Assembly: GCA_026395775.1 (NCBI GenBank)
Contig: JAPLYA010000144.1
Location: 1-6,463, forward strand
From: Candidatus Pacearchaeota archaeon
GTDB taxonomy: Archaea > Nanobdellota > Nanobdellia > Pacearchaeales > GW2011-AR1
DNA length: 6,463 nucleotides
Reading direction: 5' to 3'
Shown here: positions 1-4,772 of the stretch, piece by piece
Numbering within the stretch: position 1 is the first letter of the stretch
Layout of the letters: each line of letters starts with the position of its first letter
The notes under the pieces: model-generated
The model's database searches: none
What the model saw: only the letters and a program-made list of their open reading frames with translations
Told to the model about the DNA's origin: nothing
Made by a program: the position numbers and the translations under genes

Positions 1-245
1 CTTGCAATTTCTTCTTTGTCGAAAGAAGTATAATGGCACTTGCCACAATAAAGCCTGTTGTTGGCTTTCATTAAGAATATTCCAGGCCCACATCTTGGAC
101 AGAACTTATCTCTTTCAACTTTTTCACCAGAAACCCTGTATTTTTTCCATCTCTGGCTAGCAGGTTTGTTAACATGTTTCTTCTTGCCTCTTTTTTCTTT
201 TTTCTTTTTCTCTTCTGTTGGTTTTGGTTCTTCTTTCTTTTCCAT
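1..245 (-). CDS. rps27ae: Small ribosomal subunit protein eS31 (S27ae), 3' end cut off by the window
   Basis: This is a zinc-ribbon protein of the small ribosomal subunit, the archaeal counterpart of the ribosomal half of the eukaryotic ubiquitin-S27a fusion. The minus-strand frame is open from ATG at 245-243 to the window edge, giving 81 complete codons and no stop. The family core is clear: CPRCGPGIF followed by YCGKCHYT, with zinc ligands Cys49, Cys52, Cys67 and Cys70. Only a short C-terminus should be missing. Residues 1-25 are an extra N-terminal extension of Lys and Glu (MEKKEEPKPTEEKKKKEKRG); many archaeal homologues begin nearer the core. There is no ubiquitin-like domain. It lies 135 bases downstream of eS6 on the same strand and may be co-transcribed with it. 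No TATA box is correctly placed near the start, although an AT-rich 12-bp palindrome occupies 255-266. Identification rests on the zinc-ribbon motif and is strong; the start is the only ATG ahead of the core. Confidence 0.93.
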   Translation of the reverse strand, partial: MEKKEEPKPTEEKKKKEKRGKKKHVNKPASQRWKKYRVSGEKVERDKFCPRCGPGIFLMKANNRLYCGKCHYTSFDKEEIA

Positions 246-305
246 TTTGTTTTGTTTAATATTAAATTGTTAATGACTAATCTTATCTTGTTTACTTGTT
301 AATTA

Positions 306-339
306 AGCGAGCAATGGAGTAATTAAACACTTGCTTGCT
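306..339. repeat. Imperfect inverted repeat between eS6 and eS31
   Basis: Arms AGCGAGCAA (306-314) and TTGCTTGCT (331-339) are complementary at 8 of 9 positions and enclose a 16-base loop. The odd pair would be a G-U wobble if the plus strand were transcribed but an A-C mismatch in the eS6-eS31 transcript. The role is unknown; it could be a processing or protein-binding site, or chance in AT-rich DNA. Confidence 0.25.
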
Positions 340-380
340 AGTTAAGTATATTAAAATAGTTTTCTTTTTACCTCTTAAAC

Positions 381-848
381 CTATTGTTTATTCTCAACTG
401 CTCCTTCAGTTGTTGCAGCTTTTGGAGCTTGCTCTTTAGGTTTATTTTGTTCTGGGAATATCTCTTCTAATGGTTTGGTAATCTTAAGGACTTTTATGTT
501 TATCTGATTAGTATCTTTACTTATAGTATTTCCTCTTAGTGTTTTTCTCAATCTGAAACCAAGAGGCATTTTTCTTTTCTTTCTTTTTCCTTCTCTTCTT
601 GGTCTTGATTTTAATCCAAACCCTTTTATTAATAGAACTTTTTTTAAATTTGCTCCCTCCAAACCTTTCTTGCCTGGAAATCCTGCTTTATCACTTGTTC
701 CTGTTATCTCCAATTCAAATCCAGCTAATTCTGGTTTTAATTCTTGGCCCTGAAGCTTTTCTCCTATTTTCTTACCAATTAAGCTTTCGCTATCTAGCTC
801 AAGTTTCCAAGTTTTTCCTTTATGTCCAAGGTTAATTTTAAACACCAT
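381..848 (-). CDS. rps6e: Small ribosomal subunit protein eS6
   Basis: This is a 155-residue RNA-binding protein of the small ribosomal subunit. The archaeal/eukaryotic S6e family signature runs through it: the LIGKKIGEKLQG stretch near residues 23-34, the hallmark EITGTSDKAGFPGKKG at about 47-62, a basic patch around residues 80-94 (SRPRREGKRKKRK), and RKTLRGNTIS at 101-110 followed by QIN at 115-117. Archaeal eS6 proteins are usually about 120-135 residues. The surplus here is a C-terminal tail from about residue 132, rich in Pro, Lys, Glu and Ala (EQNKPKEQAPKAATTEGA), which looks disordered. The start is ATG at 848-846, with no Shine-Dalgarno sequence but a TATA box 22-29 bases ahead, consistent with a leaderless mRNA. 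It lies 179 bases downstream of infB and 135 bases upstream of eS31 on the same strand; infB-eS6 adjacency is recurrent in archaea. Confidence in the family is high. Confidence 0.95.
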   Translation of the reverse strand: MVFKINLGHKGKTWKLELDSESLIGKKIGEKLQGQELKPELAGFELEITGTSDKAGFPGKKGLEGANLKKVLLIKGFGLKSRPRREGKRKKRKMPLGFRLRKTLRGNTISKDTNQINIKVLKITKPLEEIFPEQNKPKEQAPKAATTEGAVENKQ

Positions 849-869
849 AAATATAAGCTGTAAATAGCA

Positions 870-877
870 TTTTTAAA
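870..877 (-). promoter_or_regulatory. TATA box of eS6
   Basis: On the minus strand TTTAAAAA occupies bases -29 to -22 relative to the eS6 start codon. Archaeal TATA boxes are centred about 26 bases before the transcription start, so transcription should begin at or within a base or two of the ATG, giving a leaderless mRNA. No GGAGG-like sequence lies in between, which agrees. Confidence 0.6.
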
Positions 878-1027
878 CCTTACTTATGCGATTTTCAGAG
901 TTAATAATTAAACTGCTGTTTTTGACAATTGTGTTAATTGTTTGATTAGCTTTGATAATTATTTACAAATTTAAGGAAAACCCGCGCCTTGTCTACAAAA
1001 CGAAGTTAGTTAATAATTCTTAACACC

Positions 1028-2737
1028 TTAAAAAAACTTCTTTATAACAGCAATCTCCTGCAAAATTGATATTTCTTCAGAAGATAACAATTCTTTATTT
1101 TTCTTAAAATCCCTAAATTGTCTCTCGCTTATATTTGCATATAGAAACTTAGAATTTTTCAATTGCCTGTCAAAAGTTGTTCCAGGCAAGCTTATAGCAA
1201 CTTCCATTCCCTGTTCGGCATGTTCAACAGGCATATTTTCAGACTGAATTGCTTTTACTCTTGCTATTTCTTCTCCATTGTTATCAATTAATCGTAAGCC
1301 TGATTTTAACTTGCCTCCAACTACTTTAACTCCAAAAATAGCTGGATTTGAATTTCTAAAAACATATTGAGTCAAAATCTCAAGCTTGCAAATGCTAGCT
1401 AATCCCAACATCTTTTCTTTTTCAATCTCAGCTCTTTTTTCTTTTTGCCATAACTGTATATTTTCAATTAGCTTGTAGACAACATCATCTGTAATTAGCT
1501 TAACCTTGCCTAGATCTTCTTTGCCAAGTTCTTGCTCAAGGGTTACATTAAAACCAGCTATAACTGCATTTTCCTGCTGGCTCTCAAGATTTGTTTTAGC
1601 AGAGGTTATATCCTGCTTTGTTATACTACCTATTCCTGCTTTTAAAACAGAAATATTAGCCTGTCTTAGCAATATCAACAAAGCTTCTAAACTTCCAAGA
1701 GAATCTGCTTTTACTATAATCCCTTGTTCTTCTGTCTCGATTGTTGACAAGTCTTTCTTAAACTCTTTTTCTATCTCTTGTAAATTATCTTGAAATATTT
1801 GAAAAGGCATTCCTGGCAAAATGCCATCGGAGTTTGTAAGTTGCATTCTCAAGCCAATTGCAGCAGAAGCTTCTTTTACATTTTCAAATTTATCACATAA
1901 AGGACAAACTTTTTCCAAAACCCGAATCTTTGAAATAATTGGTTTGTGAAAAGAAGCAATTGCAATCTCATCCCCTTGTTTTAGCTTGCCGTCATAAATT
2001 ATAGCTTGAATATAAGAAAATGCTTTTTCTTTTTTTATCTCAAAAATAACTCCTTTAGCTTTCTCTCCTAGAGATAATTGCTCGCTTAAAAACTTCTGGC
2101 TTATTCCACACAATATCATCAGCAATTCAGGCAAGCCTTCTTTTGTTTTTGCAGACAAAGGAACTAGACAAACTTTTTTTGTATAATCATCAACTTGATA
2201 AAACAAATCAGATTTAAACCCGTGGCTCTCTAAAGCTGCTATTATTGTGTAAAGTTTTTCTTGGAAATCATCTTTTGTGTGAGTTGCTTGAGAATCAATA
2301 TTTTGCTTGATATCTTCATTTAAATTTCTCCAGCCCGAAATATTATCAATTTTATTCAGAGCAACAATAAAAGGCGTTTTGTTCTGCTTAAGGATTTGCA
2401 GAACTTCAGAGGTTTGGGGCATCAAACCCTCGTTTATGTCTACAACAACAATAGCAAGGTCAGCTAAACTGCCCCCTCTTTTTCTCAAATTTGTAAAAGC
2501 AGCATGCCCGGGAGTATCTATGAACAAAAATCCGGGAATTTTAATTGCAATATTATGCTTATCTAATAAATAACAACCCTTCACAATATTTTCAGCTGGA
2601 AATAAGGTAAAAGAAATCTTCTGTGTAATCCTCCCAGCTTCTTTTTCAGCAACTTTAGTTCCTCTTATGCTATCAAGTAGGCTTGTCTTGCCATGGTCAA
2701 CATGCCCGCATATTGTTACAATTGGTTGTCGTATCAT
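1028..2737 (-). CDS. infB: Translation initiation factor aIF5B (IF-2 type GTPase)
   Basis: This is the GTPase that promotes ribosomal subunit joining and positions initiator tRNA, the archaeal orthologue of eIF5B and bacterial IF2. At 569 residues it is close to, or slightly under, the usual archaeal length of about 590-600. GTPase motifs are in order: G1 GHVDHGKTS (11-19), switch I Thr38 in AGRITQKI, G3 DTPGH (74-78) with catalytic His78, G4 NKID (128-131) and G5 SAK (195-197). Domain II follows (about 228-320), then domain III with KADSLGSLEAL (343-353), then domain IV, ending in the helix EIAVIKKFF. Switch I differs from the common GGITQHIGA form: Arg36 replaces Gly, Lys40 replaces His, and SFT follows. 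Domain II has a CPLC pair (278-281) where homologues usually carry a PLEEMR-like segment. There is no intein or long N-terminal extension. The start is ATG at 2737-2735, directly ahead of G1, with a TATA box 25-32 bases upstream. It lies 52 bases from the upstream 84-residue gene. Confidence 0.96.
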   Translation of the reverse strand: MIRQPIVTICGHVDHGKTSLLDSIRGTKVAEKEAGRITQKISFTLFPAENIVKGCYLLDKHNIAIKIPGFLFIDTPGHAAFTNLRKRGGSLADLAIVVVDINEGLMPQTSEVLQILKQNKTPFIVALNKIDNISGWRNLNEDIKQNIDSQATHTKDDFQEKLYTIIAALESHGFKSDLFYQVDDYTKKVCLVPLSAKTKEGLPELLMILCGISQKFLSEQLSLGEKAKGVIFEIKKEKAFSYIQAIIYDGKLKQGDEIAIASFHKPIISKIRVLEKVCPLCDKFENVKEASAAIGLRMQLTNSDGILPGMPFQIFQDNLQEIEKEFKKDLSTIETEEQGIIVKADSLGSLEALLILLRQANISVLKAGIGSITKQDITSAKTNLESQQENAVIAGFNVTLEQELGKEDLGKVKLITDDVVYKLIENIQLWQKEKRAEIEKEKMLGLASICKLEILTQYVFRNSNPAIFGVKVVGGKLKSGLRLIDNNGEEIARVKAIQSENMPVEHAEQGMEVAISLPGTTFDRQLKNSKFLYANISERQFRDFKKNKELLSSEEISILQEIAVIKKFF

Positions 2738-2761
2738 TGTATATTCTCAAGAACAGGTTTA

Positions 2762-2769
2762 TTTTTAAA
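2762..2769 (-). promoter_or_regulatory. TATA box of infB
   Basis: TTTAAAAA on the minus strand lies at -32 to -25 from the infB ATG, inside the 52-base gap after the 84-residue gene. Transcription is expected to start within about three bases of the ATG. infB therefore probably has its own promoter rather than depending on the gene upstream. No Shine-Dalgarno sequence is present. Confidence 0.55.
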
Positions 2770-2789
2770 GCTTGATGTTTTAGAATTAA

Positions 2790-3044
2790 TTAAGCTGCTA
2801 GCGGCATGGTTCTCTCAACTATTACTCCGGGGATATGATGAAATTCTCTTGTTGCCAGGTCTGCTGTTTCCTTGCTGGATGTTCTTACAACTAGAGAAGA
2901 TTTTCCTCTAACAACTTCCTGTGAAAAAACCCAGCCATCTGGACTTCCACACTTATTAAATGGCATAATACCTTGAGAATATGCTAAAACCTTGCCCCTA
3001 GCTAAATCGTCATTACAACTTATAGGTACAATATATTCTGGCAT
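2790..3044 (-). CDS. Uncharacterised 84-residue protein upstream of infB
   Basis: I do not recognise this protein. It is 84 residues long if translation starts at ATG 3044-3042 (MPEYIVPISC). A TTG five codons further up could give 89 residues but is less likely. There is no signal peptide and no membrane segment. It looks like a compact soluble alpha/beta domain: strand-like YIVPIS (4-9), strand WVFSQEVV (38-45), strand SSLVVRTS (49-56), helix KETADLATREFHH (58-70), strand GVIVERT (73-79). Cys10 and Cys32 are isolated and make no CxxC zinc motif. The even mix of hydrophobic and charged residues and the alternating strand pattern argue for a real protein. It faces EndoQ across a divergent promoter and precedes infB by 52 bases. 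Position alone suggests a link to translation or repair, but no function can be assigned. It could be a lineage-specific family. Confidence 0.7.
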   Translation of the reverse strand: MPEYIVPISCNDDLARGKVLAYSQGIMPFNKCGSPDGWVFSQEVVRGKSSLVVRTSSKETADLATREFHHIPGVIVERTMPLAA

Positions 3045-3073
3045 TATAAATAATAACAAAATAGGTATATGAG

Positions 3074-3081
3074 CTTATATG
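3074..3081 (-). promoter_or_regulatory. Probable TATA box of the 84-residue gene
   Basis: CATATAAG on the minus strand is centred about 33 bases before ATG 3044. This predicts a leader of only about 6-8 bases, supports the ATG at 3044 over the upstream TTG, and fits the near-leaderless pattern of the neighbours. Other AT-rich octamers nearby could serve instead, so the assignment is tentative. Confidence 0.4.
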
Positions 3082-3095
3082 TAATTAAAAATAAT

Positions 3096-3106
3096 TGTTC
3101 AGAACA
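3096..3106. promoter_or_regulatory. Short palindrome in the divergent promoter region
   Basis: TGTTC-A-GAACA is a perfect 11-base palindrome located 11 bases ahead of the EndoQ TATA box and behind the TATA box of the opposite gene. The position would suit an activator or repressor acting on either gene. Five-base arms can arise by chance, so this is only a candidate. Confidence 0.25.
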
Positions 3107-3117
3107 GTATAATAAAC

Positions 3118-3125
3118 TATAAATA
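3118..3125 (+). promoter_or_regulatory. TATA box of EndoQ
   Basis: TATAAATA lies at -29 to -22 from the EndoQ ATG at 3147, a near-consensus archaeal TATA box at the same distance as in eS6. Transcription should begin at about the A of the start codon. The bases between (ACTTCTTTCTC and on) hold no Shine-Dalgarno sequence, so a leaderless mRNA is expected. Confidence 0.7.
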
Positions 3126-3146
3126 CTTCTTTCTCAAGATTGAAAC

Positions 3147-4433
3147 ATGGAAAAAGAGACTGATCTAACAAAAGGCATAATAGCTGACTTGCATATTCAC
3201 TCAAAGTATTCTCGAGCAACATCAAAAAATCTAAGCCTAGAAAACCTAGAAAAATATGCTAAAATTAAAGGTGTAAATCTGCTGGGAACAGGAGATTTCC
3301 AGCATCCAGAGTGGAGCAAGGAGCTAGATACTCTGGAAGAGAGAGATGGGATTCTCTATAGCAAAACAGGTTTCCCATTTGTCTGGCAAACAGAAATAAG
3401 CTTGATGTATACACAAGGAAGGGGCAGGAGAGTTCATTTTGTTATTCTAGCTCCATCAAGAGAAGTGGCAAAACAAATAACTAAATTTTTAGGAAGCAAA
3501 GGCAGATTAGATTATGATGGAAGGCCTATCTTTGGTTTTTCAGCTATTGAACTTGTGGAAGCAATGGAGAAAATAGATAATAAAATTGAGATTATCCCAG
3601 CTCACTGTATGACCCCCTGGTTCGGAATATTTGGAAGCAAGACTGGCTTTGATAGTTTGAAAGAATGCTTTGGAGATAAAGAAAATAAAATACATGCTGT
3701 AGAAACTGGACTCTCGGCAGATCCAGAGATGCTACAACATTTTTCTTTTTTAAATAACCGAACTATTTTAAGTTTCTCAGACTTGCATTCCTTCTGGCCC
3801 TGGAGAATAGCTCGCGAGGCAACCATATTCAAAAAACCAGAAGGAGAATTAAGCTACAAAGAATTGGTAAGACAAATTAGAGAAAATGATATTCTGGGAA
3901 CAATTGAAACAGATCCGGCTTATGGAAAATATCACTGGGACGGGCATAGGAATTGTGATTTTTCTTGTTCTCCTGAACAAACTTCCAAGTTTAAAGGAAT
4001 CTGTCCTGTTTGTGGAAAATCCTTAACAGTAGGAGTTGAATACCGAGTTAATCAGCTTACAAACCAGCAGATTAACCAATATCCCAGAAAAAAACCATTT
4101 TTCAAAATCTTGCCCTTACACGAGCTAATAAGTTTTTCAATTGGCTCTCCTCTAGCTAGCAAAAAAACCTGGGCTATTTATGATAAGATGATTGAAAAAC
4201 TGGGAAATGAGTTTCATATTTTAATTGAAGTAGAAAAACCCAAGTTAGTTGAATTTGGAGAGCTTCTCGCTGAACTGATAATGAAAAATCGAGTGGGAAA
4301 TCTCAAAGTTAAACCAGGTTATGATGGAACATATGGAGAAATAGACGACATTGTTAAAGCTAAAGTTGGGGATGAAGATGCTAAGGAAATTAAACCCTTA
4401 GAATCTGCCAATCCTCAGAAGAAGTTATTTTGA
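3147..4433 (+). CDS. endoQ: Endonuclease Q (EndoQ), PHP-domain repair nuclease for deaminated bases
   Basis: EndoQ cuts the DNA backbone 5' of uracil, hypoxanthine, xanthine and abasic sites, starting their repair; this is known from Thermococcales homologues of almost the same length (about 424 residues; 428 here). A PHP metal-binding domain comes first: DLHIHSKYS gives His16 and His18, GTGDFQHP gives Asp50 and His53, TEIS gives Glu83, then His97, PAHCM gives His153, and FSDLHSFWPWR gives Asp212 and His214. A four-cysteine zinc module follows (Cys270, Cys274, Cys286, Cys289, the last two in CPVCGK). The C-terminal domain carries the family-typical KPGYDGTYGEID (389-400). The protein ends QKKLF, which resembles the first part of a PCNA-interacting motif. 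Thermococcal EndoQ is known to bind PCNA through a C-terminal motif; here the final residues of such a motif are absent. ATG 3147 fits the TATA spacing. The stop codon lies in a 13-bp inverted repeat. All catalytic-type residues are present, so it should be active. Confidence 0.92.
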   Translation: MEKETDLTKGIIADLHIHSKYSRATSKNLSLENLEKYAKIKGVNLLGTGDFQHPEWSKELDTLEERDGILYSKTGFPFVWQTEISLMYTQGRGRRVHFVILAPSREVAKQITKFLGSKGRLDYDGRPIFGFSAIELVEAMEKIDNKIEIIPAHCMTPWFGIFGSKTGFDSLKECFGDKENKIHAVETGLSADPEMLQHFSFLNNRTILSFSDLHSFWPWRIAREATIFKKPEGELSYKELVRQIRENDILGTIETDPAYGKYHWDGHRNCDFSCSPEQTSKFKGICPVCGKSLTVGVEYRVNQLTNQQINQYPRKKPFFKILPLHELISFSIGSPLASKKTWAIYDKMIEKLGNEFHILIEVEKPKLVEFGELLAELIMKNRVGNLKVKPGYDGTYGEIDDIVKAKVGDEDAKEIKPLESANPQKKLF

Positions 4434-4453
4434 GAAGTAAAAAATAACTTCTT
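4419..4453 (+). repeat. Perfect 13-bp inverted repeat spanning the EndoQ stop codon
   Basis: Left arm AAGAAGTTATTTT (4419-4431) and right arm AAAATAACTTCTT (4441-4453) are exact complements around a 9-base loop. The left arm encodes the final residues of EndoQ and the first base of its TGA stop codon; the rest of the stop is in the loop. By base composition such a long perfect pairing is very unlikely by chance. It could be an mRNA 3'-end stabiliser or a terminator-like hairpin, but no T-run follows directly. It could also be the trace of a small insertion. Confidence 0.75.
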
Positions 4454-4736
4454 AGTAAACAAGGAGGGCGGTTGATTGTACAATTAAAACCCAATAAACT
4501 TCACTTCAAGGCATAGTGAAAGAGTTTAATTCATTTTCAATAAAAATTAATAATTTTGGGGTGTAAAATAAAAAATCCTTATTTGGCAGGTAAGGAGTAT
4601 TCAAGGCTTTGCAAACCAATTCCCAAGCTAAGAAAACAATTAGACAGTAAACAAAAATAGTTTTATTTTTACCAACAAAAAAGGTAAAATTGAACAAAGT
4701 TATAGATAAGCTAGGGAATCAGCAAATATGCTAAAA
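4454..4736. other. Gene-free spacer with several small stem-loops
   Basis: I find no convincing gene here. Three more inverted repeats, each with a 9-base loop, are visible. The first is AAACTTCACT (4496-4505) against AGTGAA plus GTTT (4515-4520 and 4524-4527, with a 3-base bulge). The second is TCCTTA (4576-4581) against TAAGGA (4591-4596). The third is TTTTACC (4667-4673) against GGTAAAA (4683-4689). AAGGAGGG at 4461-4468 is the best Shine-Dalgarno look-alike in the window but leads only to a 14-codon TTG frame ending at 4516. TTTTATTTTT at 4661-4670 is a T-rich tract that could end EndoQ transcription. A minus-strand 63-codon frame (4697-4506) lacks an ATG near its start and has no support. 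Confidence 0.5.
4661..4670 (+). terminator. Possible T-rich terminator after EndoQ
   Basis: TTTTATTTTT on the plus strand is the strongest T-rich tract between the EndoQ stop and the next promoter. Archaeal RNA polymerase commonly stops at such tracts. It overlaps the left arm of the TTTTACC/GGTAAAA stem-loop. Similar T-runs occur elsewhere in AT-rich DNA, so confidence is low. Confidence 0.3.
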
Positions 4737-4744
4737 TTTATATA
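4737..4744 (+). promoter_or_regulatory. TATA box of the surface protein gene
   Basis: TTTATATA lies at -35 to -28 from the ATG at 4772, predicting a transcript start near 4766-4767 and a leader of only a few bases. There is no Shine-Dalgarno sequence between. The spacing supports ATG 4772 as the start codon. Confidence 0.6.
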
Positions 4745-4748
4745 GCTG

Positions 4749-4772
4749 TTTGATATTCAAATAATTATCAAA
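4749..4772 (+). promoter_or_regulatory. Candidate operator between TATA box and start codon
   Basis: TTTGATA (4749-4755) and TATCAAA (4766-4772) form an exact 7-bp inverted repeat with a 10-base centre. The right arm ends on the A of the start codon and covers the predicted transcription start. A dimeric repressor bound there would block RNA polymerase, the common archaeal mode of repression. No regulator gene is in view, so the assignment is positional only. Confidence 0.4.

Noticed and set aside
255..266. TTTAATATTAAA as the TATA box of eS31
   Set aside because: It is a perfect palindrome but lies only 10-21 bases ahead of the ATG, too close for an archaeal TATA box unless translation began inside the gene. 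eS31 is more likely transcribed from further upstream or with eS6.
58..273. Plus-strand 71-codon frame opposite eS31
   Set aside because: It is the complement of the lysine-rich eS31 coding sequence, which explains its long runs of Phe and Leu. The zinc-ribbon protein on the other strand is unmistakable.
849..1027. tRNA or other stable RNA in the eS6-infB gap, suggested by the GC-rich CCCGCGCC
   Set aside because: No cloverleaf, T-arm consensus or complementary partner for the GC-rich bases is present.
4506..4697. Minus-strand 63-codon frame with a hydrophobic stretch, downstream of EndoQ
   Set aside because: It begins with TTG and has no ATG until next to its end, there is no matching promoter, and it overlaps the stem-loops of the spacer. 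The hydrophobic composition is what AT-rich DNA gives by chance.
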